Source: Alkalihalophilus pseudofirmus OF4 (GTDB lineage: Bacteria > Bacillota > Bacilli > Bacillales > Bacillaceae_D). From it: a stretch of 64,000 nt of DNA. Below are positions 50,543 to 59,289 of the stretch, piece by piece. The position numbers and the translations under genes are program-made. Each line of letters begins with the position of its first letter. The first letter of the stretch is position 1. The stretch spans positions 1,364,001-1,428,000 of the forward strand of contig NC_013791.2 of the NCBI RefSeq assembly GCF_000005825.2, given 5' to 3'. Below the pieces are notes generated by a model, which saw only the letters and a program-made list of their open reading frames with translations, had not been told where the DNA came from and did no database searches.

Positions 50543-52255
50543 ATGAAGAAAGTTACCTGTGAATGCGGCCACCAGAATCCTCTTGGGACGGAGATTTGTG
50601 AATCCTGCGGTAAACCGATTGAGGAAAATTCAGAACCAAAGACGCTTCTAAATATGAGGTATGAAGGTGTAGCACGCCGTTCACAAACATATACAACAAC
50701 GATTATCGACAAAATATGGATGTTCTTTTCATCTGTTAAAGTAGGAATTTGGCTGATTGTACTTACATTAGTAGCTTCGGCATTAGGGACATTATTTCCT
50801 CAAGAAATGTATATCCCGCCTACTGCCAACCCATCTATTTACTATGCAGAAGAATATGGGTATTTGGGTGAAATCTATTACTTATTAGGTTTTCATAATT
50901 TATACAGTTCATGGTGGTACATGCTTCTTGTCGCAGGGCTTGGTATTTCTCTTATTATTGCTAGTCTTGACCGAGTAGTTCCCCTGCACCGCGCATTGAA
51001 AACTCAGCGAGTAACAAGACATGCGAACTTCATGAAACGGCAGCGTGTATATGGAACATCAAGTATTTCTAAAGAAGAGGTTGACGAGACATTCAGTAAG
51101 GTCCGTGAACGCCTTGAAAATAATAAATATAAGGTCTCAGAAGAAAATGGAAACTTAGTGGCAGAAAAAGGCCGCTTTTCCCGCTGGGGTCCTTATGTGA
51201 ATCATGTGGGACTTATTGTTTTCTTAATTGGCTGTATGCTGCGTTACTTCCCTGGAATGTACATTGATGAGCATGTATGGATCCGTGAGGGTGATCAAGT
51301 AGTTGTTCCGGGCACAGATGGCCAGTATTATATTGAAAACGAACAATTCTTATTAGAATTTTATGATGAGGACGATGAAACTTTCGGTGAAGCGATCCAA
51401 CGCGGCGGCGGAGCCGTCGTCAGCAACTTCCAAACAGATGCCATTTTGTACGAGCGCCAGGATGCAGATACAGTTGGTGACTTAGGAGAACTAGTACCAG
51501 TTGCTGAACATGAAATCCGCGTTAACTTCCCGATGAGTCATAATGGATTTAATTTTTATCAGCTTGATTATAAGTTAAATGAATTAAAGACGATGAGTTT
51601 TACAGTTGAGAATAAAGAGACAGGGGAAACGCAGGGCCGTATGGACATAGATTTGTATAACCCGCAGTCAAGCTATGATTTAGGTGACGGGTATGAAGTG
51701 AAGATTCGTGATTATTTCCCTGACTATTTCCTAAATAATGATAATGTTCCATCAACCCGTTCAAAAATCCCTGATAATCCAGTCTTTATTTTCGAGATGA
51801 TTACCCCTGAAACACCAGAGGGTGAAGTAAGCTTTGTAGGGATTCGTCAAAACTTAGAGCCGCTTGGTGAAAATCAATACAAGATGACGTTCTTAGATGT
51901 TGAAACGAATAATGTTACGGCTCTTGGAGTGAGAAAAGACCGAACGCTTCCACTTCTCATTGCAGGTGGTGTCATCTTTATGGTTGGATTGATTCAAGGG
52001 TCTTACTGGGCGCATCGAAGAATATGGATTCAACGAATTAACGGCGAAGTGTGGATTGCTGGTCATACGAATAAAAACTGGCTGACACTGCGTCGTGATA
52101 TTGATGAAGCGATCAAAGAAACGAACTTAACTTCTCCAAAAGATCAGGTAGAAGAAAAAGAAGCGAGCTTAGAAAGTAAAGATAGTACATTTGAAAATGA
52201 TCCTTTAGAGAAAGACCATATTGACAGTAATACAGATAATGAGAGTAAAAAATAA
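50543..52255 (+). CDS. resB: Cytochrome c biogenesis protein ResB
   Basis: ResB, with ResC, forms the system II heme-delivery and cytochrome c synthetase complex. A short zinc-ribbon-like start (CECGHQNPLGTEICESCGK) precedes membrane segments, then a large extracytoplasmic domain (about 190-470) and a final membrane segment. The C-terminal tail is long, acidic and Ser/Lys/Glu rich. Length is 570. The start has GAGGTGTAAGG upstream, preceded by a short tandem CGGTAAATCGA-type repeat at 50500-50533. Confidence 0.94.
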   Translation: MKKVTCECGHQNPLGTEICESCGKPIEENSEPKTLLNMRYEGVARRSQTYTTTIIDKIWMFFSSVKVGIWLIVLTLVASALGTLFPQEMYIPPTANPSIYYAEEYGYLGEIYYLLGFHNLYSSWWYMLLVAGLGISLIIASLDRVVPLHRALKTQRVTRHANFMKRQRVYGTSSISKEEVDETFSKVRERLENNKYKVSEENGNLVAEKGRFSRWGPYVNHVGLIVFLIGCMLRYFPGMYIDEHVWIREGDQVVVPGTDGQYYIENEQFLLEFYDEDDETFGEAIQRGGGAVVSNFQTDAILYERQDADTVGDLGELVPVAEHEIRVNFPMSHNGFNFYQLDYKLNELKTMSFTVENKETGETQGRMDIDLYNPQSSYDLGDGYEVKIRDYFPDYFLNNDNVPSTRSKIPDNPVFIFEMITPETPEGEVSFVGIRQNLEPLGENQYKMTFLDVETNNVTALGVRKDRTLPLLIAGGVIFMVGLIQGSYWAHRRIWIQRINGEVWIAGHTNKNWLTLRRDIDEAIKETNLTSPKDQVEEKEASLESKDSTFENDPLEKDHIDSNTDNESKK

Positions 52256-52283
52256 GATTTAAGACAAGCTAGGAGGGTAAAAA

Positions 52284-53471
52284 ATGGCAGCAATAAGCGG
52301 TAATTTATTATACGTTGCCTTTTTCCTCTATCTTGCTGCGACCATTGCCTTTGCAGTCTCTGTAACAGGCAGAAAGTGGCGTAACAAGGCAGGAGAAATG
52401 AGTGGTAATAGATGGGGCTTTATCGGATTTCTTTCATCGATAGGAGCTTCCTTGTTTGCTACGGGATATTTTATCACCCGCTGGATGCATGCAGGACATG
52501 CTCCGGTAAGTAATATGTTTGAATATATGACATTCCTAGGCATCGCAATTGGGTATGCATTTGTGATCATTTACGCCATCTATCGCTCCAATGTACTTGG
52601 AATGTTTACAATGCCGATTGTTATGTTAATTGTGGCGTATGCTTCACTTTTCCCGCGTGAAGTAGAGCCGCTTATTCCGGCTCTGCAAAGTAACTGGCTG
52701 ACGATTCATGTTATTACAGTTGCAATTGGCCAAGGGATTTTATCAATTGGTATGGCAGCTGGATTAGTCTACTTAGTCCGGACGCTTGATTTTACTAAAA
52801 CAAACAAACGAACTCGTGCATTTGAATTCGTTATGTATTCTTTAATTAGTTTGGTTGGTTTCATTTTAATCGGCTATTTATTTAGTGCGATGAATTATGA
52901 GGCAACATTTAATTATGTTAATGAACAAGATGTAGAAGCACAGATGGTCTACAATCTTCCTGCTCTGATCGGTCCACATGAAGGAGAGCTGGTCACTGAA
53001 AATCGAATGGAACCATTTTTTAATGCACCGGCAATCATTAGAGCAAATGATTTGAACACAGTGATTTGGTCATTAATTGCAGGTTTAGTATTATATGTTG
53101 CTCTGCGCCTTATATTACGCAAACGAATTGGCGGGGCCATCCAGCCGCTTCTTAAAGGCGTAAGCCCGCAAGCGGTTGATGAAGTTAGTTATCGTGCTAT
53201 CGCGATTGGATTCCCGGTATTTGCTCTTGGAGGACTTATTTTCGCCATGATCTGGGCTCAAATTGCTTGGTCAAGGTTCTGGGGCTGGGACCCGAAAGAA
53301 GTGTGGGCTCTAGTTACCTTCTTATTCTATGCGGCGTACCTGCACTTACGTCTGTCAAGAGGCTGGCAAGGAGAACGTTCAGCTTGGTTATGCGTTATTG
53401 GATTTGCCATTATCATGTTTAACCTTGTTTTCGTTAACTTGGTCATTGCAGGCTTGCATTCATACGCATAA
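52284..53471 (+). CDS. resC: Cytochrome c biogenesis protein ResC (CcsA)
   Basis: ResC is the heme-handling membrane partner of ResB. The 395-residue protein has about eight hydrophobic segments and the heme-binding WWD-type motif WSRFWGWDPKEVWALVTF (about 333-350). Conserved His residues occur in RWMHAGHAPVSNMFEY and SNWLTIHVITVAIGQ. GCTAGGAGGG precedes the ATG. A terminator separates resABC from resDE, as in the B. subtilis organisation. Confidence 0.95.
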   Translation: MAAISGNLLYVAFFLYLAATIAFAVSVTGRKWRNKAGEMSGNRWGFIGFLSSIGASLFATGYFITRWMHAGHAPVSNMFEYMTFLGIAIGYAFVIIYAIYRSNVLGMFTMPIVMLIVAYASLFPREVEPLIPALQSNWLTIHVITVAIGQGILSIGMAAGLVYLVRTLDFTKTNKRTRAFEFVMYSLISLVGFILIGYLFSAMNYEATFNYVNEQDVEAQMVYNLPALIGPHEGELVTENRMEPFFNAPAIIRANDLNTVIWSLIAGLVLYVALRLILRKRIGGAIQPLLKGVSPQAVDEVSYRAIAIGFPVFALGGLIFAMIWAQIAWSRFWGWDPKEVWALVTFLFYAAYLHLRLSRGWQGERSAWLCVIGFAIIMFNLVFVNLVIAGLHSYA

Positions 53472-53478
53472 GCTGTTT

Positions 53479-53510
53479 AGACCCTCGTATAGTTGCGAGG
53501 GTCTTTCTTT
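53479..53510 (+). terminator. Terminator after resC
   Basis: AGACCCTCG pairs perfectly with CGAGGGTCT around an 8-base loop and is followed by TTCTTTC. Confidence 0.85.
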
Positions 53511-53608
53511 CTATTTTATGATAAACACATGTTAGTTTATTTTTCAGTATTTGGCATGCTACACTTAATAGAATGAATTAACTTACCTATTTAGGAGGTT
53601 TTATACAT

Positions 53609-54325
53609 ATGGAAAAAGAAGCAAAGATTTTAGTCGTAGATGATGAGGATCGTATTCGCAGACTTTTGAAGATGTATTTAGAAAGAGAAAATTATGAGGT
53701 TGAAGAGGCTGAAAATGGTGAGAAGGCATTAAGCCTCGCACTTGAAATAGACTATGACCTTATTTTATTAGATATTATGATGCCTGGAATGGATGGAATT
53801 GAAGTATGTCAGGAACTCCGTAAAACAAAGGCGACTCCAGTGATGATGCTGACAGCAAAGGGAGAAGAAGCTAACCGCGTACAAGGGTTTGAAGTAGGTA
53901 CGGATGACTACATCGTAAAGCCATTTAGTCCACGCGAAGTTGTTTTAAGAGTGAAAGCGCTCTTGCGCCGTTCGTCTACAACGAAATTCCTCCAGACTGA
54001 TACGCAGACAAAGGATGTACTTGTCTTCCCGCATCTTACAATTGATAATGATGCACACCGTGTGTCTGTTAATGGAGATGAGATCAGTTTAACTCCAAAA
54101 GAGTATGAGCTGCTTCATTATTTAGCACAATCACCAGATAAAGTATTTTCACGAGAACAGCTGTTAAAAGATGTATGGAACTATGATTTCTTTGGAGATC
54201 TTCGTACGGTTGATACACATATTAAACGCTTACGTGAGAAATTAAATCGTATCTCCCCTGAAGCTGCAGCAATGATTTCTACTGTATGGGGCGTTGGATA
54301 CAAGTTTGAGGCACAGAAAGAGTAA
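53609..54325 (+). CDS. resD: Response regulator ResD
   Basis: ResD is an OmpR-type regulator of aerobic and anaerobic respiration genes, including resA and cytochrome genes. The receiver domain has D11/D12, the phosphoacceptor D55 (LILLDIMMPGMDG) and K104 (YIVKPF). The C-terminal winged helix spans about 135-232 (LTPKEYELLHYLAQ...VDTHIKRLREKL). Length is 238. It overlaps resE by one base. TAGGAGG precedes the ATG. Confidence 0.95.
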   Translation: MEKEAKILVVDDEDRIRRLLKMYLERENYEVEEAENGEKALSLALEIDYDLILLDIMMPGMDGIEVCQELRKTKATPVMMLTAKGEEANRVQGFEVGTDDYIVKPFSPREVVLRVKALLRRSSTTKFLQTDTQTKDVLVFPHLTIDNDAHRVSVNGDEISLTPKEYELLHYLAQSPDKVFSREQLLKDVWNYDFFGDLRTVDTHIKRLREKLNRISPEAAAMISTVWGVGYKFEAQKE

Positions 54326-56124
54326 TGTTGTGGCGAAGCGTTGTCGGTAAACTTTGGTTTACCATTCTATTGCTTGTGTCAGTGGTATTAACGATTCTTA
54401 TGGTCTTGCTTTTGCAATCATTTGAACGTTTTCATGTAAATGAAGCAGAGTCGCAGCTTGTTAATCATGCGAACATGATAGCAGCTATATTTGATGGGTA
54501 TGATGAACAAGATGATGCACTAAGAACCATTTCACAATACGGTTCATCCTTTGAAACCCACGCATTAATTTTTGTGGAAGGGACAAAGGTCTGGGGAACA
54601 AATAACAGTGCCAATGATGATATTTATGCTCAATTATTTATGACTAACCCGGTTTTAAGTGAAGTATTTAATGGTGAACAAGTGGTTGCAACAGAAGGTG
54701 ATTTTCCTTTATCCGACAACGGTGAAGCGAGTCACACAGAAATGATGGTTGTCGGCGTACCTCTTCAGCCAACAGAGCTTGATAATAGTGCAGTATTTCT
54801 ATATCAATCATTATCAGCCATTGAAGAGACGTCAAATGAAACGAAGCAGATTGTTTATTTTTCAGCCGGGATTGCTATTGTTTTAACAACCATTTTTGCA
54901 TTCTTCCTCTCTTCTAGAATTACAGCTCCTCTTCGTAAAATGAGACAGGTCGCACTAGAAGTAGCTCAAGGCCAGTTTAAAACGAAGGTGCCGATTCTTA
55001 CACATGATGAAATTGGACAGCTTGCTATGGCTTTCAATCGAATGGGAAGAGAATTAAACCGCAACATTCATGCTCTTAACCAAGAAAAAGAACAATTGTC
55101 TAGAATCTTAGTTAGTATGGCAGATGGAGTCATCACTCTTGACCGCAAAGGCCAAGTGATTGTGACGAATCCGCCAGCAGAGCGCTTTATGCAGTCTTGG
55201 TTTTATGAACAAGGGATTAATGACGATTCTTCTGTACTGCCTGAAGCGGTGGAACAATTATTTCAGCGTGTCGTATCTGTTGAAAAGGAACAAATGATTG
55301 AGATCGACGTGCAAGGAAGAAGCTGGGCTATTTTAATGACTCCGCTCTATGACCGGGAATATGTTAGAGGTGCGGTTGCGGTAATCCGCGACATGACAGA
55401 AGAAAGACGTCATGATAAACTGCGTAAGGATTTTATTGCAAATGTATCTCATGAACTTAGAACGCCGGTGTCGATGCTGCAAGGCTACAGCGAAGCGATT
55501 ATTGATGATATTGCAGGCTCTGAAGAAGATAAGAAGGAATTTGCCAAGATCATTTATGATGAATCGCTAAGGATGGGTCGCCTTGTGAACGAGCTCTTAG
55601 ATTTAGCACGTATGGAAGCTGGTCATATTGAGCTTCATATGGAAGCAGTAGAGCTTGGGGCATTTTCTGATCGGATCGTGAGGAAATTTCAAGGTTACGC
55701 AAAAGATGAAGGGGTTGCTCTCAGGCTTGATCATGTAGAAGACGGATACACCAACTCATTTGATCCTGACAGAATTGAACAAGTGTTAACGAACTTGATT
55801 CATAATGCCATCAGACATACGGGTGAAAATGGCAGAGTGACAGTGAAAGTTAGATCGAATGAATATGGTGTGAAGTTTGACGTAATTGATACAGGATCGG
55901 GAATTCCTGAAGAAGACCTTCCTTACGTGTTTGAGAGGTTTTACAAAGCAGATAAAGCACGTACGAGGGCAAGAGGTGGGACTGGTCTAGGCCTTGCGAT
56001 AGCGAAGAATATTGTCGATGCCCATAAAGGTCAGATTTCTGTTCACAGCAAAATTGACGAGGGAACGACATTTTCCTTCTTTATTCCTGAAGCTGGTACG
56101 GAGAAAGAAGAACTGTCCCGATAA
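54325..56124 (+). CDS. resE: Sensor histidine kinase ResE
   Basis: ResE phosphorylates ResD in response to redox state and low oxygen. Layout: membrane segment (about 12-30), extracytoplasmic domain (about 35-175), second membrane segment (about 180-200), HAMP, PAS (about 245-355), HisKA with phosphoacceptor H376 (SHELRTPVSMLQGYSE), and ATPase domain (NLIHNAIRHTGENG, DTGSGIPEEDLPYVFERFYK, GGTGLGLAI). Length is 599. Its start overlaps the resD stop. A terminator follows. Confidence 0.95.
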   Translation: MLWRSVVGKLWFTILLLVSVVLTILMVLLLQSFERFHVNEAESQLVNHANMIAAIFDGYDEQDDALRTISQYGSSFETHALIFVEGTKVWGTNNSANDDIYAQLFMTNPVLSEVFNGEQVVATEGDFPLSDNGEASHTEMMVVGVPLQPTELDNSAVFLYQSLSAIEETSNETKQIVYFSAGIAIVLTTIFAFFLSSRITAPLRKMRQVALEVAQGQFKTKVPILTHDEIGQLAMAFNRMGRELNRNIHALNQEKEQLSRILVSMADGVITLDRKGQVIVTNPPAERFMQSWFYEQGINDDSSVLPEAVEQLFQRVVSVEKEQMIEIDVQGRSWAILMTPLYDREYVRGAVAVIRDMTEERRHDKLRKDFIANVSHELRTPVSMLQGYSEAIIDDIAGSEEDKKEFAKIIYDESLRMGRLVNELLDLARMEAGHIELHMEAVELGAFSDRIVRKFQGYAKDEGVALRLDHVEDGYTNSFDPDRIEQVLTNLIHNAIRHTGENGRVTVKVRSNEYGVKFDVIDTGSGIPEEDLPYVFERFYKADKARTRARGGTGLGLAIAKNIVDAHKGQISVHSKIDEGTTFSFFIPEAGTEKEELSR

Positions 56125-56154
56125 ATCTTGTTTCATCTGAAACGTAAATAATAA

Positions 56155-56187
56155 GAAAAAAAGACAGCCGCTGCGGCTGTCTTTTTT
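56155..56187 (+). terminator. Terminator after resE
   Basis: AAAGACAGCCG pairs with CGGCTGTCTTT around CTG, with A and T runs outside. Confidence 0.9.
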
Positions 56188-56212
56188 GATTCAAATTTGT
56201 TAGCAGTCGTCA

Positions 56213-56266
56213 AATTTATTTCGATAATAAAAATAAATTGATTTACGTAATCGAAGCTGATACAAT
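56213..56266 (+). promoter_or_regulatory. marR-MATE promoter with MarR-type operator
   Basis: TTGATT (56238-56243), 17 bp, then TACAAT (56261-56266) form a sigma-A promoter. A perfect 9-bp inverted repeat AATTTATTT (56213-56221)/AAATAAATT (56231-56239), 9 bp apart, reaches into the -35. This is a typical place for a MarR dimer site that would autoregulate the pair. Confidence 0.65.
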
Positions 56267-56297
56267 ATGACAGGATAAATACTTAGGAGGCTAACTA

Positions 56298-56744
56298 ATG
56301 TCCACGCGACAGCTTGAAAATAGAATCGGCTATCACATCGGTATACTCTCTCACCGAATTCAAAATCAATATAACCTTAAACTTGCAGACTATGATCTCA
56401 CTGTAGCTCAATCAAGAGTCTTATATTTGCTTGTAACATATGGTTCTCAAACTCAGGTAGAGCTTCAAAAAAAGTTATATATAAAAGGTTCAACAATGAA
56501 TGGGATTATCGAATCGTTGTTAAAGAAAGATTTGATTCAAAGAGTAACGAGCGAAATGGATAAACGGGCTAAGATTGTTCATATCTCTGATGAAGGCAAA
56601 AAGATAGAAGCACAGCTATGGGAAGAACTTAATCAACTAGAAAGCAGCTTGATGGAAGGATTTGATCCTGAAGAAAAGGAGCTTCTAATTACCTGGTTAA
56701 AAAGAATTGAAAACAATGTCCAATGCGAAAAACCGTCTAATTGA
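56298..56744 (+). CDS. MarR-family transcriptional regulator
   Basis: The 148-residue winged-helix dimer has the HTH core TQVELQKKLYIKGSTMNGIIESLLKKDLIQRV and wing EMDKRAKIVHISDEGKK. It is followed 27 bp later by a MATE efflux gene, the usual regulator-transporter arrangement in which MarR represses both. TAGGAGG precedes the ATG. The ligand is unknown. Confidence 0.88.
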   Translation: MSTRQLENRIGYHIGILSHRIQNQYNLKLADYDLTVAQSRVLYLLVTYGSQTQVELQKKLYIKGSTMNGIIESLLKKDLIQRVTSEMDKRAKIVHISDEGKKIEAQLWEELNQLESSLMEGFDPEEKELLITWLKRIENNVQCEKPSN

Positions 56745-56771
56745 TAGACTGTTTGAAAGGAAGAAACATAT

Positions 56772-58163
56772 ATGAAAGAAAAAATGAAAAGTGACAAGCT
56801 AGGTACAGAGTCTATACCTAAGCTTTTACGAGATTTATCCATCCCGGCAATGATTGGGATGTTTGTTATGGCTTTATATAATGTGGTTGATACTATCTTC
56901 ATATCCTACGGTGTAGGAATCGAAGCGGTAGCAGGAGTAACGATCGCGTTTCCTGTGATGATGATTATTATGGCAGTGTCAGCTGCGATGGGAATCGGGG
57001 GAGCCTCAGTTATTTCCAGAAGACTCGGGGAAAAGCGGGGAGACGAAGCAAACCAGGTATTTGGAAATATTATCTCGATTATTTTGCTGATCAGCATAAT
57101 CGGGGTTATTGCCTCTTTTACCTTCTTAGAGCCAATGCTTGTCTTATTTGGAGCAAGTCCTGATATTCTACCGTATGCTGTTGAATATATGTTCCCAATT
57201 ATGCTTGGAACATTTTTCTTTTCATTCGCTTTTGCAACGAATAACATTGTAAGGTCTGAAGGAAATGCAAAATTTGCGATAAACACAATGATTATTCCAG
57301 CAGTGTTAAATATTATCTTAGACCCCATCTTTATTTTCGGGCTAAATATGGGCGTGCAAGGAGCGGCTGTTGCAACAGTTATCTCTCAAGCTGCCGTTAC
57401 CGTTGTTATTTTACGCTATTATCTAACTGGTCAAAGTTCACTTTCCTTAGCGTGGGAAGACTTGAAAATTAAATGGAGCATCGTAAAAGAAGTCGTATCA
57501 GTGGGAATGCCGGCCTTTGTTCAGCAAGCCTCAGGAAGTATCATGATGATTGCTATTAATACGATGCTCATTCAATATGGCAGTGATCTCTATGTGGGGA
57601 TCTTTGGGATCATTCAACGCATTCTTATGTTTGCAGTTATGCCGATCATTGGGGTCATGCAGGGCATGATGCCTATTGTAGGTTATAACTACGGAGCCAA
57701 GCAGTTTGAGAGGATGCGAGAAACGATATGGCTGACATTAAAAGTCGTTGTCATTTCATCTGTCGTCATCTTTTTATCCATGATGATTTTCCCTGCTTGG
57801 TTTATGAGAATCTTTACAGCAGATCCAGAAGTCATTGAAGCTGGTGCAAGTGCGATGCGGATTTTATTCTTAACCTTCTTTGTTGTCGGTGTGCAAGTGG
57901 TTGCCGGCGGACTGTATCAGGCGCTAGGGAAACCGAAGCCAGCGTTGATTTTGTCGCTTTCTAGACAAATCGTATTCTTAATTCCGCTCGTCTTAATTCT
58001 GCCTCGTTTCTTTGGAGTCAGCGGGGTGTGGATTGCGTTTCCGATTGCTGATGTGCTGTCATTTGTGTTAGCTTCTGTGCTTCTTTATAAAGATCGGGAT
58101 ACGATTTTAGTGAAGGGTAAAGAAGAGGAGGTAAAAGAAGATATTATTTCTTTAACACATTAA
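56772..58163 (+). CDS. MATE-family multidrug efflux transporter (MepA-like)
   Basis: The 463-residue membrane protein has about twelve hydrophobic segments and two repeated halves: IPAMIGMFVMALYNVVDTIFISYG near the N-terminus and SVGMPAFVQQASGSIMMIAINTML in the middle. These are typical of the MATE/MepA group. It probably exports cationic drugs or dyes in exchange for Na+ or H+. The paired MarR gene and operator suggest inducible expression. GAAAGGAAG precedes the ATG. Confidence 0.88.
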   Translation: MKEKMKSDKLGTESIPKLLRDLSIPAMIGMFVMALYNVVDTIFISYGVGIEAVAGVTIAFPVMMIIMAVSAAMGIGGASVISRRLGEKRGDEANQVFGNIISIILLISIIGVIASFTFLEPMLVLFGASPDILPYAVEYMFPIMLGTFFFSFAFATNNIVRSEGNAKFAINTMIIPAVLNIILDPIFIFGLNMGVQGAAVATVISQAAVTVVILRYYLTGQSSLSLAWEDLKIKWSIVKEVVSVGMPAFVQQASGSIMMIAINTMLIQYGSDLYVGIFGIIQRILMFAVMPIIGVMQGMMPIVGYNYGAKQFERMRETIWLTLKVVVISSVVIFLSMMIFPAWFMRIFTADPEVIEAGASAMRILFLTFFVVGVQVVAGGLYQALGKPKPALILSLSRQIVFLIPLVLILPRFFGVSGVWIAFPIADVLSFVLASVLLYKDRDTILVKGKEEEVKEDIISLTH

Positions 58164-58183
58164 GATATAACTCTTAATAGCAA

Positions 58184-58225
58184 AAGAAAGGTGAGGCATA
58201 TTAATCAATGCGACTCACCTTTCTT
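58184..58225. terminator. Bidirectional hairpin between MATE and coat-type genes
   Basis: AAGAAAGGTGAG pairs perfectly with CTCACCTTTCTT around an 18-base loop. It sits between convergent genes and can end both. Confidence 0.75.
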
Positions 58226-58237
58226 ATAAATGAACCT

Positions 58238-58537
58238 TTATGAAGATGGCATCTCAAGAGCAAGTTTTGCTTTTTCGAGGTCATGACTGACTTGCTCGTC
58301 AACATCATAAGCATGATACATTTCCTGCTCAATCATATAGGTAGCCACTTCATGATGTAATTGTATCGTTTCATCTAATTGTTTCTTTAAAATTTTATGG
58401 ATCTCAGGGCTTGCTGTTTCCGTAATAGCTACTGCATAGCTCCGGACAGCTGCTTTTGCAGTTACTAGGAGATCTGTTGCAATGACTTCATCATTAATTA
58501 AATCTTTATTATTGATTTTATCAAGAATACTAGACAT
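58238..58537 (-). CDS. CotF-like spore coat protein
   Basis: The 99-residue all-helical protein fits the CotF/coat family (ferritin-like fold): NDEVIATDLLVTAKAAVRSYAVAITETASPEIHKILKKQLDETIQLHHEVATYMIEQEMYHAYD. The His/Glu/Asp-rich helices and the length fit small CotF-type proteins. It is the second gene of a minus-strand pair with the related 58542-58751 gene, 4 bp apart. Incorporation into the spore coat is inferred from family. Confidence 0.8.
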   Translation of the reverse strand: MSSILDKINNKDLINDEVIATDLLVTAKAAVRSYAVAITETASPEIHKILKKQLDETIQLHHEVATYMIEQEMYHAYDVDEQVSHDLEKAKLALEMPSS

Positions 58538-58541
58538 ATGC

Positions 58542-58751
58542 TTATTCTCCTTTCTCTACTTTTTCTAGAATACTACGCAATTCTTTAACAGCCTCTTGAG
58601 ATGCAGTGGCATCTTTTTGTAGCAATTGTTTTAGTTTCTTGTCAGAAGCTAGCCCTTGCATCATTGAGGATTTTGCAGCACTAGCTGATTTAATCGTCAG
58701 CATTTCATGAACTTCTAACACTTCATGAGCTGCGTAGTTTGTTTTTGCCAT
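58542..58751 (-). CDS. Small CotF-related helical protein
   Basis: The 69-residue protein (AAHEVLEVHEMLTIKSASAAKSSMMQGLASDKKLKQLLQKDA) is helical and resembles the N-terminal part of CotF-type coat proteins. It is first in a pair with the 58238-58537 gene. AAGGAGG lies about 8 bases before the ATG at 58751; the adjacent ATG at 58754 is an alternative. About 30 bp upstream on the minus strand is CATACATTA, which fits sigma-E/K -10 elements, but no good -35 was found. Confidence 0.7.
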   Translation of the reverse strand: MAKTNYAAHEVLEVHEMLTIKSASAAKSSMMQGLASDKKLKQLLQKDATASQEAVKELRSILEKVEKGE

Positions 58752-58878
58752 CATTGTTGCCTCCTTGTTGTTTTGGAATGTAATGTATGAATTCCACTGT
58801 TTTATAAAATAAAACCTATTAATTTTTTATTGATAGACAAAATGTTTAAAAAATAGTGTCGAATACGTGGTGATCATG

Positions 58879-58884
58879 TATAAT
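58879..58884 (+). promoter_or_regulatory. Candidate -10 element of the cobalamin operon
   Basis: TATAAT is consensus and about 40 bp upstream of the riboswitch core. The -35 region (GTGTCG, 17 bp upstream) is poor. The 100 bp before it, toward the coat-type genes, show no gene. Confidence 0.5.
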
Positions 58885-58914
58885 AAAGGTACTTATTAAC
58901 AATCTCATATAGCA

Positions 58915-59080
58915 CATCTAGGTCACTTTGTTATAGAAGTGATAATAGGGAAGTTGGTGTAAATCCAACGCGGTCCCGCCACTGTAAATGCTTGATTGCC
59001 TGCACATCCACTGTCAATTTGATGGGAAGGGGAAGTAATCGATAAGCATGAGTCAGGAGACCTGCCTAGGTGTTTCGTGT
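58915..59080 (+). ncRNA. Cobalamin (B12) riboswitch
   Basis: Conserved segments are in order: GGGAAGTTGGTGTAAATCC, GCGGTCCCGCCACTGTAA, and the B12 box AGTCAGGAGACCTGCC at 59051-59066. Coenzyme binding should stop transcription at the terminator at 59172-59203 and reduce uptake and salvage genes downstream. Exact ends of the outer helix are approximate. Confidence 0.92.
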
Positions 59081-59171
59081 GAAACCTTCGAGGAAAAGGG
59101 GAAGCGGTCTAAAACGACTCTATTTTATTTCATTTCAAAAATAGAGTAAGATTAGTACTACTTTAATGTGT

Positions 59172-59203
59172 AAGCACTCCTCGGCATGGAGTGCTTTTTT
59201 TGT
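59172..59203 (+). terminator. Terminator in the cobalamin leader
   Basis: AAGCACTCC pairs perfectly with GGAGTGCTT around TCGGCAT, then a T run. It is about 90 bp before btuF and presumably the riboswitch output. Confidence 0.85.
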
Positions 59204-59289
59204 GTATATGCCGCCTGATTCAACAATATGTTCCACAGAAGAGCTAGAGAGAGAAAATAAGTAATACTACATATTTAGGAGAGGATTTT

